From assembly GCA_025617745.1 (NCBI GenBank), contig CM046869.1:5170244-5234243 (forward strand): a stretch of 64,000 nt of DNA, read 5' to 3'. Within the stretch, counting starts at the first letter, position 1; the number at the start of each line of letters is the position of its first letter. A program made the position numbers and the translations under genes. This document shows, one piece after another, positions 23,090 to 35,399 of the stretch. The notes beneath the pieces were generated by a model that was not told where the DNA came from, made no database searches, and saw only the letters and a program-made list of their open reading frames with translations. Source of the stretch: Heliocidaris erythrogramma (lineage: Eukaryota; Echinodermata; Echinoidea; Camarodonta; Echinometridae).

Positions 23090-23190
23090 GCATTAAAATT
23101 AAATCACCTAAAAAATAATTTGTGTATGGCTAGAATGTATAAAATCAACCTCAAAACACTTTACCTGGCCTTCTATGGCCAAAATCATCA
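23090..23190. mobile_element. fragment of TTAA MITE family 2
   Basis: The plus-strand text 'gtataaaatcaacctcaaa' with its flanks matches the minus strand of the family 2 copy near 51560-51640. This explains why frames in the two places translate to the same words (YKINLK.LYLAFYG). It is a repeat, not a shared protein domain. Confidence 0.55.
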
Positions 23191-23420
23191 ACATCTTCTA
23201 TTTCTTTTAAAAATTATTTCATGTTTGTATTTTACGGATTAAATTGCCGCACATTTAAGACAATATGCATCATACATCCATATTTAAAAACAATATGTTT
23301 TTCAGAAAGCAGAACAAGTCAGTAATGGGAGAAGAAACAGATGATCCCAAATTTCAGACATAATTGTACGCTGATATTCAGAATGGCATTAAAGTTTATC
23401 GTTTATCACACTCTTTTCTC

Positions 23421-23458
23421 AGTTAACACATACTTTAACACCCTTCTGGCTCTCAACT
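23421..23458 (-). repeat. hairpin repeat of the AGAGCCAG family, single arm
   Basis: Carries 'taacacccttctggctctca', the inverse of the family core. The left partner 'agttaaca' is short and worn. Confidence 0.55.
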
Positions 23459-23459
23459 G

Positions 23460-24800
23460 ATGATACCATCTTCAGGTCCCATTGTATCTTTTTATTAGAA
23501 TCAGTGTTCTATTCTCAGGTCTCTGTAATATCGCACAGTGAGGCATTCTCTTCAATAGCCCTATCAATTAAGGCATCCCCTAGAGCTTCATTAGCATGCA
23601 ATCATAATTATGTTCTATATTGGGAGGGTAAAGTACCCATGATGCTGCTAATTGATAGGAAAAAAAAGATTCACACATCTGCAAAGGACATCATGCTGTC
23701 AATCTACCACTTATCTTTGTTGACAATAACCATCAAGCCCTATTCTTATGTAAGAGAGCACCCATCCTCTTATTATCATTACATCCTAGGTAACTGTATA
23801 TAAGGTCAATGTGGCTTGATAACTCTTAGACGGTGTGGCTTGTCACAAACCCTGTGCAATAAAAATGTGCCCACTGGCCCTGAAAAATTAATATTTTACT
23901 GAACTGTTTTGGCAAGTATAGCATTTATCTGAACAATCATGTTATTATAGGCTAAGAAAATGGAAGTTTGCACATTTTGGATTTCACAAGAATCAACAGA
24001 AAATATCTCCTAAAAACAGAATTTCTTTAAAATCAATAATTGCATAATTGTAATAATTTTTTTTAAAGGCCTTGATAGCCACAAGAGTGAGCCTATGACA
24101 AAGTATAGGAGCTAATGTTCATCATACTCTCAACAAATGATTTTTCTTCAGCATCTGAGTCAGAGACATGCTTTAAAAAAAGTTATACTCAAGATATTGA
24201 AATTCATCTGGGAAGATACCGGTAATATCCATAAAATCTTGTCAAATATTCATAACTAGTAAGACGGGAAAGATTGAATTCATGTGAATCATTTTCTCAT
24301 TTCCAAGGTGAGAACAGAATCCCCTATCTCATATTGTGAACCTACCCTTAGGCAACCAGACAATTGGGTAAATTAATTTCCATGTTTCATGGAATCATAC
24401 AAGTCCTCAGGGAGAGAAAGAGAGAGAGGCAGAGGGAAGAGGGAAGAGGGAGAGAGAGAGAGAGAGAGAGAGGGGAAAATTATGAGGGGAAATGAGAAAA
24501 TGAGAATAGTGAGAGGCAGGGTGGAGGGGGGTCTGAGAGGAAAAAATACACAAATACAGTATTTATATTATCTGTATTGGAGACACTCAAAAAAGCCCTA
24601 CAGTTGACACACAAATTATTACATGTACAACATCTTAATAAAGAACTATTTTTAGTTTTGATTGATGACTGGATGCATAAATCAATATCCCAGATCCCTC
24701 ATTATGGGTTCTAATCATTGCCAGTAATTAATAGGGTAACACTACAATCTTGTGTATTAACTGCATGGTACTTGATAGAAGATATTATAATAATGCACAC
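23460..24800. other. noncoding stretch with GA run
   Basis: A GA/GGA-rich run at 24405-24475. No exon or element ends were recognised. Confidence 0.35.
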
Positions 24801-24831
24801 TCTGTGGTCTGCTCATACATAGACCCCTTTC

Positions 24832-25074
24832 TCATTACAAGGGGCTAGCGCGTGCTAGATTGCGCCGCCTCTAAGGTAAGAACGCAGCGACGTTGTTTCG
24901 GCGCAATCCACGGAAGTCCACGGCGATCCCAAACTGGACAACATCTGGGGGTGGTCCACGAGAGATAGCGCGATCTACAGCGTGCCTATTTGCAGGTGTG
25001 AACCCGCTGCACGCTTCATGGGTCGCCCCATGATAGCGCAATCCACTTTCCAATCCTGCAATGAAAACGGGGTC
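24832..25074. mobile_element. MITE with GACCCC..TTTCATT termini
   Basis: The left end GACCCCTTTCTCATTACA and the inverse of the right end GACCCCGTTTTCATTGCA are imperfect inverted repeats. The interior is much GC-richer than the flanks and contains 'gattgcgc' type motifs on both arms. No clear target duplication was found, so the superfamily is open. The 97-codon minus-strand frame over it is chance. Confidence 0.6.
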
Positions 25075-25421
25075 AAGGATAAACCTAACTTCTAATTGTG
25101 TAAAAATTGCTTGGTGCGTTGTTTTGATAACAATATTGCCCCTTGCAATACTAGATATCAGCATCCATTTTGGTCTGTTGCTTCCCTGTCAAAAATCTAC
25201 CAAAAAAGCTTTATTCAATTTAATTTCACTTATCATCTTCTGTGTCAATAACAAAAAAGATAATATCATATAATACACAATATAATATGAGGCGATTTTG
25301 AGCAATAATAATGCACAGTGGTTAACAAAATCTACTTCACATGCATAGATATTCTTACAGTCCTTGTTAATATACAAAAGATATAGCAAATGTTCAATTC
25401 AATAGCGTCCCCACAGCATCA

Positions 25422-25556
25422 GGGAGTGTTTCATCAAGTGTCTTGTCGTGATTTTTACAGACAAATCTGCTCTCAGCCAATGAGATGCAAGGATTTCAGT
25501 AGCTTATAACAGTTATTGCAACTTGTTATTGATGACAAGTTTTATGAAACAGGGCC
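25422..25556. mobile_element. short MITE with GGGNNNGTTTCAT termini, copy 1
   Basis: Left GGGAGTGTTTCATCAAG and inverse right GGGCCCTGTTTCATAAAAC. The interior 'gctctcagccaatgagatgc' and 'ggatttcagtagcttata' recur at 39993-40140 and, inverted, at 45856-45984. About 135 bp, no ORF. Confidence 0.7.
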
Positions 25557-25559
25557 CAG

Positions 25560-28000
25560 AAGTCACTGCACTAGTTTTATATCAAACAAAGATAGTGCTT
25601 TTGGAAATTTGGATCATACAACAGCAAATTCATCTTTCAAAAAAGAAAAGATGATGATGACACCAAATAATCTCTTTGAAATGTTTGCTATTTTAAATTA
25701 CTATGGCATTATTTTCCATAGGTACCGATAAACACAGTTCCTTAAACTGGTTGCAAACAATTCCATTAAAAAAACGTCTGAATATCATGCAGACATGATA
25801 CATTAGAAAATTCAAATTTGACCAATATATCTGACTGATGCTTCAAGGCAAGCCCAGGTTCAACAGTTTATTCAGAGCTCATCCACATTTGACAGTTATT
25901 AGATGAATGTTTGTTGACATCAAACATGGCATTCCACAGAATCGGTGAGTTGTACCGTATATCCTGCTTGTTATGGTCTAAATAACCCAACTTGTCAATA
26001 ACAACAACTCTATCCCCAGGGTTCTACGACTTAATTGTCTGGCAAAAAAAATGCTCTATGGTCAATTTTAATGTTTTGAAATGTAATTAACCTTTCTTTC
26101 CAATTAAAATTTTCTCAAAATTTGTTATCAAATACAGTCAGATATCTTCCCCTATTACAATTTCTTTCCCATATAAATTGTATTGCCAATTAATAAACAA
26201 AGATTAATCAAACAATCTAGAAAATTATACTTGATATTGTGATGTTTCAATGAAACCTACATGTAATACTAAGCCTGAGATTGTGTTTCCAGTTTGTCCC
26301 GGTCACCCATAACTGTCAAGCCCTGGTATATTATATCAAAATCCTATTGTATCTATAAAAGGGTTAACATCAAACAGAGCTATAAACAAAAATCTAATTT
26401 CTTTGAAAGTACTAATATGTATGACATTTAAAATTGGTTCTGTAAAAAAAGTCAGACTTGGGGCACAAGTGCATCATCAGTTTCTAGAAAAGTAATATTT
26501 CATAAATCAGGCCCCAAGTAAAAAGCTCCACTTAATGATTTTCATTTTAGGATGAATATAGGGCAAACTGGAGCATCAAAAAGCATATTGATTTTAAGTG
26601 CTCTGTATCTTGTGTTCCACAGAATAATTTTGATGTGAAAGAACAGTTGATTGACCCTGACAGCTGAACAAGAAAATTTTGAACATAATTTCCTTGATTT
26701 GCAAAAAAAAAATCAATAATTTCGATGAATTCTCTGTTAAATATAAATTAAAAGTGGAATTTTCATGACCTTGGCCTTTCTCTTTCGCCTGCCCACATTT
26801 CCCCAATATGTATATTGATTGATCAATTTTTCTGATATTTCTCTGATTCTCCATCTCCTCCACCCCCTCCCTGTCTCTCTCTCTCTCTCTCTCTATCTCA
26901 CTCTCTAACAAACTAAATTCTTGTTGGCCTTAATGCCAGCTTTGTTGCTCTTAACTCTTATTGTGCCAAGGGTTTTAGTTCTCTTCAAAGTTTTACCAAA
27001 ATGTGATCAATGTTTACTTTTCAAATGTCTCCACTTCATTAACTATCTATTATTTCACAAAATATTGTGTACATAACTTGTAGGAAAGTTATTATCATTT
27101 CTTATGATACCAAACATTATTACTTTACCCAACTTTATGTATAAGAATTATTGAAAATTACATTTGAGTTTCTTTTCTGGTTTTTTGGTTTCTCATTTGT
27201 TTGCTATTGCTTAATGTTGAAATAAGGTAATATCTTTTTACAAATCTGCAAATTTCTCTGAAAATTTCTATGGTATAGCATATAATTAAAATCATATATT
27301 TCGAATGCTTGATTTACGCTAAAATTGTTGATATACATTGACCACGGTCGAGCAATTGGTGAATGAAATTGACAAGTTTATCTGTCACATATATGTGACA
27401 GAATTTTACTACGGATGAACCCTTGTTGCTGGCGCAAAGTAGGCCTAGAGTAAAAACAAGTATGCTAGATTTGGGGGGGGGGGGGTAGGTAGGGTTGCGA
27501 GATGAAAAAAAAATCAATCCATAGTTTCTTCTGAACAGCCAATGTTGTATACAGAGAGACTCTTAACAATAAGGTCCTATTTGTCTTGGTGAGAACCTTA
27601 CAGGGTATATCTATTATTGTTCTCAACATAAATCAACATTTTCAAAGGATTATACCTTGATACATGATCCATATGAGTCATCTTCATTGTGTGAGTGAGA
27701 ACGTTTTATTTTTGGACTGCTGCGTCCCAGTATTGGCATCAGGAACTATTCAGAAGACACAAGCTTATAAATCCATGTTGGTCATGTCAGAGGTGCTGAT
27801 CAAAGACTGTGATACCATTGTCACCAAACGTGGCATCATGATCTGAAGTTTAATAGTTGTAGGTTCAAACACAACCTTGTATGCCAGTTGATTGATAAGA
27901 TTGTGATGTGAAGTTTTTTAAAAGCTCTAATTAAATCTTCATCACAAGGAAATCAGAAATAAAATTTTCACAGGATGTTCCACCGAATGTTTAATTTTAA
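25560..28000. other. AT-rich noncoding stretch
   Basis: A (CT)n run at about 26872-26894 and poly-G at 27473-27485. A stretch at 27660-27850 is open for 60 codons and ends near a B-box-like 'gtaggttcaaacac', but no SINE body or splice sites support either reading. Confidence 0.3.
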
Positions 28001-28038
28001 TTTAAGAACTTTTTTCTTTTCTTGTCAGCCCTCTTTAA

Positions 28039-28109
28039 CCCAATGAAAACTGAATTTTCTCATTCCTATAGGCTTAATAAAGGGACCATCTGGTTCCAGG
28101 GGCAATGGG
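28039..28109. mobile_element. very short piggyBac-like MITE
   Basis: TTAA flanks (28035-28038 and 28110-28113) surround a 71-bp unit starting CCCAATG and ending GCAATGGG. The terminal repeat is short and imperfect, so this is a tentative call. Confidence 0.4.
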
Positions 28110-28535
28110 TTAACACCTGTACCCCCTCTCCACCCCCCCCCCCAAGTCATAGAATCCTGGATACACCACTGCTAGAGATGATGGGTCATGAGCAAGGACC
28201 ATGCTAGGTCCATGGCATGACTATATGATACAGCTGTTTCTATGGAAGCTCACAGCTGAGCATGCAGCTGACAAGATCTGAACAGTTGCCTTCCGATAAT
28301 GGCTGAAATTGTATCATAACGTTGTCTTGCGGTGACAGGTACTTTGCTTAGAAATTGGGAAAGCATGCACGCTCACCACAAGCATAAATTTCACTTTAAA
28401 AGCTTTATAATCATACAAGATGTACAAGTATCCTTCTTCCAGGCCTATTTCCTATATCCTTTTCTCTCTACCCATGTGTATATATGGGTAACCATTAGGA
28501 TGTCAAGAGCACTGCATGGGGTTTCAATTAGTATG

Positions 28536-28660
28536 TTGGCACCTGCAAAATGGTGAATCGCTAGATTGTTCCCCAGAAGAGTGGACAGAGTGCGCTGTAA
28601 GTGCAGAATTAAATCCGATGACCAGGGTAATTATAATTGTAAAGAACATTGCTAAGCTAC
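28536..28660 (+). mobile_element. worn 3' part of a tRNA-derived SINE
   Basis: The run 'gcacctgcaaaatgg ... gtgcgctgtaagtgcagaat' matches the 3' half of the SINE at 31385-31703, with many substitutions and no tail. Confidence 0.6.
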
Positions 28661-28720
28661 TTGTTAATTTTAAAAAGATCACTACATAAAAACAGGAATT
28701 ACTATCATTTTTCAAATGCA

Positions 28721-28915
28721 CAATGGCTTACCAGTAGCAGAAGAGTAGTGTCCTCAGAACCAGGAGGTCCTGGGTTTCGAAACCAAGTCCATGTCCTACC
28801 GAGTACGTCCCTCGGATAGGACTTAAAGCCATAGATCCCCCAATTGCTTACTCACAAAATACACTTGCTTCCCTAGCTGTCCGGTTAAATAAATTATCAC
28901 ATCACATCACATCAC
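28721..28915 (+). mobile_element. second tRNA-derived SINE family
   Basis: The head has a B-box-like GGTTTCGAAACC and the body has GGATAGGACTTAAAGCC and 'cttgcttccctagctgtccgg'. The tail is (ATCAC)n at 28893-28915. The body differs from the SINE at 10437 and 31385. The A box is weak. Confidence 0.65.
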
Positions 28916-28919
28916 AATT

Positions 28920-31370
28920 CAATTTTTTTTAATCAAAAGAGAAAAGAAAAGTCTCTAGCAAACTCACCCAAACGACGGTAGCTGATGTGTCGCATCATTT
29001 TGATAAAACCTCAGATATAAATTCAAATTTGCCTAATATCACTCTAAACTACAGCAAATAAGAACATGTTCCTCTATACAGTTCCATACCAGCAACATGT
29101 AACAAAAATTCCACCTGCAAATGACTACAGAAAACTGAAACACGGATTGAGACTGGACTTATGCCCTAGTCCCATTCATACTCGATGACGTCATGTATTT
29201 TCACAGACCTATTATCTTCTCATAGCTGCATTGTGCCCTGTTTTCTTAAGCCATGTTTAATATTGCCACTTCAAAATGAATGGAAGTGGTGTATCGCATC
29301 ATCTATAGACAGGGTCAGGAACTGTGTTCCCTTGTACTTCTCATTTTCCTATATTAAAGGCATCAATTGGAAAAAAATAATTCAAAGTTATTAGGTAGCT
29401 TATAGCGCAACACAGTTGCATGAAAAGACCCGTCCAGAACGCAAACAGCAAAACTGTTGGCAATAGTAGTAATTAAACAAGTTGTATTTTGAAATTAGTC
29501 ATGACAGTTTTGTTGATATTAAGCCTAATCAAGGAAGTAAATGTATTTTAACCTGCTCCATGAATTAATGATATGTTTCCAATTAAAAGTGTGATATTCA
29601 ACAATATGCAATTTGCTTTCCGGACGCCACAACTGAAATTTTAGAAAATGGTAATCACTAATCAAGGCTATTTTCCTGGAAAGAAACTTTTGTGACCCTC
29701 AAAAATGTTTCAGATTTACAATAGTATACCAGCATGGATTGGAACCCAAACATTGAGAGGAATATATTTCTTGGTGATTGGTGTCCTTTAATTCTCTTTT
29801 GAGGACTATTTTGTAATCTCCCTGTTAGATGAAGGCTTTCAGTGCTGAAACCACTGATCCATGTAACTCTGACAATGAAATCTTGTCATTCTGACGAACT
29901 ATCAAATATGATAAATGGAACAAATATTGGGATCAAGTTAGGTGAAAGAAAAATTGTCACAGGACTTGTTCAGAATTCTTGTATAAAAGCATTTCCCACG
30001 GCATTCAAGAATGAACCATATTTTCCAAGTATTATACATGAGAAAAGAGACAGAAGTATGAAAGGGTTTTTTATTTCATATTCTCTAAAACTACCTCCAA
30101 AGGTTTCCCGCTCTTACCAAATATCATTGTTTTTTGAAAGATAAATACATACATGTATGAATTTAACAGAAGCGTAGGTTTACTGTACTATTATGGTACA
30201 TGCAATGTACAGACTTACTTCCTGCATGCAATATACATAAAGATACTTAATTTGGAAATATTCACCCAACAGGGAAAATGTAGATTCTTTATACCTTTTA
30301 AAAATATCAAATCCACTCTATCTTTGTCTTCTACTTACATTTTCATCTTATATTTAATGACTTTTTAATTATTTAAAAATGTCAACTTTATTGATTTAAA
30401 ATCATCTTAGACTTCAGAGCATGTCTCTTATACTTCAAGGAAACGCCCAAATATACATTTTAGTTGTCATGGATACACCATAAAATTATGAGGGAAACTA
30501 GAAACTCTAGTCATCTGTGGAGTGCTTTTATGATCCAAGTTGATTGATTAGCTCATTCTTAAATCTGAAAATTTGTTCATCTGCATAGAGAAAAGGCAAT
30601 TGTTTACATTAGAATTGCAAAGTACATAGTCAATGTTGCTTTCAATGACCCATTTACAGTATAACATTAACAAAACTAACACTACAAAACTGCAGTTTAT
30701 CTCTTGTAACTGTATGAGACCAGTTTATGGATGGCACACTATAAATATTTTGTGACACTAAAGAGTGAACCAAAAAAGGTAATGGGATAATTGAAGGGAT
30801 GTAATATTGATTAAAGGGGTCAAAATCAAGATATTGCCTAGTAACAGTATACACAAACAACATGCGATCTCAAAACACACATTGGATTCAGAATTCAAAC
30901 TTATGATCATACTTTCATTCTCATACAAGTTTCTTCGATGCAGAAAGTAAGAAACCTCATTTTCTTTTCCTATTGTCCTATTCAAAGTGATTTTTTTAAA
31001 AAAGGGTTGAAAGAGGTATTAAAAGCATTATCAATCACATACTTTCATTCTCTATCTTTTATCCAAGACACAATAAATTAACATAATTGAATAAATGCTA
31101 AATACTTGGCAAATGGACAACCAGTCCCCCCCCCCAAAAAAAACCCCCAAAAATAACAAAAATCCACTTTTCTGTTTACAAATACAGAATCCTTGTTAAT
31201 GACTACATCAGCTGCCGACATGCAAATGCAATAAATAGATCAGAGTGAAAAGTAGCAGACTTACAGGTTTCAGAAATACACCCCCCCCCCAAAAAAAAGA
31301 TTTATATTGGTTGTCTTTAGAGGATAGTCCAGACAGGATAACCATAAACCCTATTCACACTATGACTTGT
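28920..31370. other. AT-rich noncoding stretch
   Basis: A right-end fragment of TTAA MITE family 2 lies at about 29740-29793 ('ttggtgattggtgtccttta'). Poly-C runs at 31127 and 31281. The 100-codon frame at 29842-30144 has no motif. No gene is supported. Confidence 0.3.
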
Positions 31371-31384
31371 AATCTGCATAAACC

Positions 31385-31703
31385 TCTCATGGATCACATG
31401 GTTCATGGTTCAAGTCCCACCGCGGCACTAATGTCCTTTGGCAAGACATTAATCTACATTTGCCACTCTCCACCCAGGTGTTAAATGGGTACCCGGTAGG
31501 ATGCGAATGTCTCTGTGACTGGAATAGTATATGTGCGCCTGTAAAATGGCCGCCAGACTGGAATGTTCCCTGTGGAGTGGAGAATGTGCACTGTAAGTGC
31601 AGAATCGTAATAGGATCCAATAACCGGGTAATAATACACTGTAAAGCGCTTTGAGCAGTTACTAACTGGAAAGGCGCCATATAAATGCAGATTATTATTA
31701 TTA
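31385..31703 (+). mobile_element. tRNA-derived SINE, 5' end worn
   Basis: The B box GGTTCAAGTCC at about 31411 is followed by the body shared with 10437-10714 (CCTTTGGCAAGACATTAATC, CACTCTCCACCCAGGTG, GGGTACCCGGTAGGATG). The 3' end is GGCGCCATATAAATGCAG with an ATT tail ending at about 31703. The A-box half is not recognisable, so the insertion is truncated or decayed at its 5' end. Confidence 0.82.
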
Positions 31704-31876
31704 TTCTCGTCATTATTTATCCATTTCAGCCATCCTCTCAGAGAGTAGATTTCAAAATTAATCTTTGAATTGCAATATCAGAATCTCACTTTTTTGTCTT
31801 GTGTAAACTCCAAAACTGTTGCTAGATAGTGAGATTTGGATAACTAATTAAATGCCACAAAAGTACATTATTTTAA

Positions 31877-32094
31877 AGGGATACTCAACCGCAGATTGTG
31901 GACGTTTTTTATGCCGCAAGAAGGCACCGCGATTATTACCTGATCGTGCAGTTGTCAAAATTTGGACAGACTTCAGACAGAAATGTAATTGCAGTAATCC
32001 AATGGACGCGTTTGATGCACAAACTTTGTGTACGAGTGAATGGGGCTTACGCAATCCTGACATTCCCCACGGCCGCCTGGTGGCGTACATTCCT
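31877..32094. mobile_element. TTAA-flanked MITE, family 3
   Basis: AGGGATACTCAACCGCAG begins right after TTAA (31873-31876), and GGCGTACATTCCT ends right before TTAA (32095-32098). The terminal repeat is short (AGGRATA/AGGAATG). A lone end with GGATACTCAACCGCAG lies inverted at 42424-42452. Frames of 66-118 codons on both strands cover it, but their mutual overlap and lack of motif suggest chance in a GC-richer element. Confidence 0.6.
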
Positions 32095-32099
32095 TTAAG

Positions 32100-33800
32100 A
32101 ATAACCACAGTTATTTGCCATGTGGTGTGTTTTGTACATGAATGTCTGTGGAAGTATCATAAGAAATCGTTTTCATATCCTACAAGAAAAAGTGAGATAA
32201 AGACCTAAGCGATAGTTGCTATGAAATGATCATTTAAATACCATAAATAGTATAAGCACAACGCAGAGCTCTTAGTTTTAATGGAAGGTTGACGACTTCA
32301 CGAAATGAGTGTGATAAAATAACCCTACAATATTATGTTGCAAATACTGTAATACTAACAATAATCATTATCTTAAAAACATATATACATATAGGCCTAC
32401 ATCGAACAAACACAATGAATAAATTCCAGAAAATATCACTGGCCCCATGTGTAATCAAAGCTTCTCCGAGATTACAAGATTAATATCTCAATATAAATGG
32501 GGCTTTAATATGCTTACAATATTAAGAAGGATTTTGCAGGGTTGTGTTATGGACAGGGGACCTATAAACATGATATTATGAGGTGAATGCATGATGTCTT
32601 GATTAATCTTATAAGGAATGACTGGCACAAAATCAAGAAACCACAATGTTCTCAAATTAGTTCTCCCTATTCTTACAGAGTAACCCCACTGAAGAGAACA
32701 GGCTGTTGACTTTACGCCTGCTATGATTGTTACAAAATGAAAGCTTAATTTGCTACTTTCCTTGTCTTCAATGAGCAGTCATAGAGACCAAGAAAGGGAC
32801 CAAGAGAAGCGTATCATTGAGTTAGCTAAATCATATACTATGCATCTTCAAGGTACTAGGTATTGAAAATATATAATGAAAAATCAGGCCCCGAAGGTTG
32901 TGGAGACAAAGGTCATATGCCTGGTGAAAATCTCATGGAATTCCTTTCAAGTTACTAGTACTCCTCTAGTTCATATATGATACAATACATGATTTTGCAG
33001 TTATTTTTAAGAATAGATATATATATATTTTGTTTTTTTTGGTGGAACATGAACATTAATTTCCCCCTACTAAACCATTATTATTTTTCTTTGAAACTTT
33101 CAGGGATACTTTTCCTTGAATTTTTCAACATATATTTATAAAATTAAATTATTTACACCACCATGTCAAAATGAAAAATGGTACCTTTCTAGTCTTGTGT
33201 ACCCTCTCCCCCTCCCCCATTTCTCCCTCAAAGTCCTGAATCTTCCACTATTTTTTTTATTGTTTGTTTTGAATATTCTTGTTTTTGTCTAGAGTCATCA
33301 TTAGGGCCTACAGCCTTATTTGAAAGAGTAAAGCACTCAAGGATATAGAAATGCAAACTGTAGGTGGCAGCATTCAAATTTCATGAATCATCAATATTGA
33401 ACCAGGAAGCTTTAAAAGGTGTTGTCATAAAATTACACTCAATTTCTCATTAAATTTGTATGAAGCAAAGTATAATGTCTTTATATAACTTTGCAACAAT
33501 AGACCTCAATTCCAGGGATATATGTATTTTGCCCATGACAGTGCGAGGAATAAAAGATTGTTTCTTTGGTAGAAAACATTCCTTTCTGAAAATTGGGAGC
33601 ATATCTTCATCTTTCTAATTCAATTTTCAATAGACCACTTAATCACTGTTTTCAAATTTAATGCATACACCTCAACTGCAATAGTTGCTCTCCACGATCC
33701 AAGAGCTTTCTTGAGGCCCATCCTGACATAGCAACAATCACAAAGTGCATTCTTACTACATGTATTGAATGATTAACTAAAGACAAGTGAATGCCTTATC
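32100..33800. other. AT-rich noncoding stretch
   Basis: No exon, element ends or RNA gene recognised. Confidence 0.35.
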
Positions 33801-33819
33801 ATCTGATCAGAGCCATATA

Positions 33820-33858
33820 TTTTAACACAGAATTATCAGCCTTCTGGCTCAAACAGAT
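33820..33858 (-). repeat. hairpin repeat of the AGAGCCAG family, worn
   Basis: TTAACACAGAATTATCAGCC then 'ttctggctcaaacaga' is the inverse family core. A faint second arm ('gccaagaaggatatta') follows at about 33878, directly before the TTAA MITE at 33895. Confidence 0.5.
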
Positions 33859-33894
33859 GCTATAATGTCTGCTGAATGCCAAGAAGGATATTAA

Positions 33895-34488
33895 AGGGCA
33901 ATCCAACCTTGGTAATAAGATAATTTGTGTAAAAGCAGAAAAATAACAAAATAGGATGGTGAAAGTTTGAAATAAATAGGACAAAGTCACAAGGACTAAG
34001 AAAGTTATGGATGTTTGAAAAATGAGATCATGATATCTATGCGAATCTCAAATCAGCAATTTGGTAAGTCAATTGTGACATTTTTGTGGACAAATCTCCC
34101 ATTTGTTGTACACATAAATATCATTAATTTGCAGCTTTCTTCGAGGTGCTTTTACCCTCGGGGGGCAGTACTCGAAATATATTGGAGATAGCATATTGTT
34201 ATAGGTCCTCATGAACGGAAAGATCCTACTGAGTAATGCATTTTGAAAAAAAGTGACATTTTAGTCATTTTGTGTGTTAGAGCGAATGGGGGAGTTGTCC
34301 ACAGCTACATCACAGTGACATTACCTATTCGGCCAATTTGAAATTCCCATATGCATAGTGATTACAACTTTCAAAAATTCATAACTTTCTTATTGCTTGT
34401 CCGAATTTCATTCAAACTTTCACCAATCTGCTTCTCTGATTTTTCCTCTTTCTTTCAAAGCAACTTGCTATTATGGTTGGATTTCCCT
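33895..34488. mobile_element. TTAA-flanked MITE, family 1, copy 1
   Basis: The left end AGGGCAATCCAACCTTGGTA and the right end TATGGTTGGATTTCCCT are inverted. TTAA lies at 33891-33894 and 34489-34492. The inverted arms extend about 140 bp ('gaaagcagaaaaataa' / 'tttttcctctttctttc', 'gaaagtttga' / 'tcaaactttc'). A central non-repeated part includes GGAGATAGCATATTGTTATA. It is 594 bp with no transposase. Copies 2 and 3 (44549 and 62700) are colinear over the full length. Confidence 0.88.
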
Positions 34489-34675
34489 TTAACTCTTGAT
34501 TTCAGAAAATGCATTAACATCCTCTTGACTCTAAACAGGCACTTGGGGAATAAGTTTCTATCGATTTGAATACACAATTGGTGAATTGTTCCATTCAAGA
34601 TTCTGTGAGTCTCAATTATTAATCAATTAAAAATAATTTCATCATTCGTTCACTCTCTTTCTCTCGCTCTTTCAC

Positions 34676-34870
34676 CTTTCCTTCTATCTACATCTCCACC
34701 AAACGAACACAGCCTATGGTGGCAAGAGAGGAAGTCTGACATTGATTGGTGGTAAGTAATTGCTTCCGATACAGCAATGTGACCATTGATATGTTCTAAT
34801 TCTGTGACAGTAGTCTCAACCCATAACACCGCTGTTGCCAAGTGGCTATGACCTTTTGTTACAAGCACTC
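34676..34870 (-). CDS. candidate exon 2 of the 35-kb gene
   Basis: On the minus strand, an acceptor (CCCCTTTGATCTAG) precedes base 34870, and a donor (GGAAAG then GTGAAAG) follows base 34676. The exon is 195 nt: two bases that complete the Gly codon begun in exon 1, 64 codons with no stop, and one base carried over. The joined frame reads VLVTKGHSHLATAVLWVETT and ends CSFGGDVDRRK. The phase match with exon 1 across a 308-bp intron is the main support. Against it, the exon lies in an otherwise repeat-rich stretch, and a good GTAAGT donor on the plus strand at 34749 competes. No domain is recognised. Confidence 0.38.
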
Positions 34871-35178
34871 CTAGATCAAAGGGGAATAATCATTCCCAAA
34901 TATTTTGCTCTGAATGTTTGGGTTCTGAACCTGCAAACTACTTTCAAAACATCAGCTTTTATATATCATATTTATACTACTTTTGTAAAGAGATATTGCA
35001 AGTCTAAGTACTCGCAAAATGAGGTTATGTACTCAAAATGTGTCATCATTTTGGGTACAATACCTATCAGTGAAACGGTGATGAGATTTAAGTTTTTCCC
35101 TTTACTTGATAAGATATCAAATTTGTAGGAATGCAGATCTTTTCAAAACATTCTGTTAGAAGGCAAATGCCGACTTAC

Positions 35179-35374
35179 CGTAGATATATTCCAAATATTT
35201 GAGAGTTTTTGGTAGGATATCAGTAAATCTACGATGTGATTCAAAGTCTTTCCTGACGAGAGAGACATACCATCTCATCAGTTTCATATCCATAGTGGTG
35301 AGGGCAGCCTTACGGTAGCTGGCTGGGCTGCGACGATCCAGGACATACATGACCTCTCTCCTCGAGAAATCCAT
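35179..35374 (-). CDS. first coding exon of an unidentified gene
   Basis: Minus strand. The start at 35374 sits in GCCACCATGG, a perfect Kozak context, and the exon ends in a strong donor (TACG then GTAAGT). It encodes 65 residues plus one base. The protein is basic and helix-like: MDFSRREVMYVLDRRSPASY at 1-20, then KLMRWYVSLVRKDFESHRRF at 31-50 and PKTLKYLEYIY at 55-65. There is no signal peptide or membrane segment. It would suit a cytosolic or nuclear protein with a helical repeat fold, but I cannot name the family. An in-frame upstream ATG (MLIAT) exists but has poor context. Possible 5' UTR acceptors (ATTTTCTCAG at 35398) lie just upstream, so the start codon may sit in the second transcribed exon. 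The gene continues toward lower coordinates. Confidence 0.62.
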
Positions 35375-35399
35375 GGTGGCAATAAGCAATCCTCAACCG

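Noticed and set aside
31852-32208. 118-codon plus-strand frame with several Cys and Trp
   Set aside because: It spans a TTAA MITE and its flank. I looked for a THAP pattern and did not find the C-x2-H-F end.
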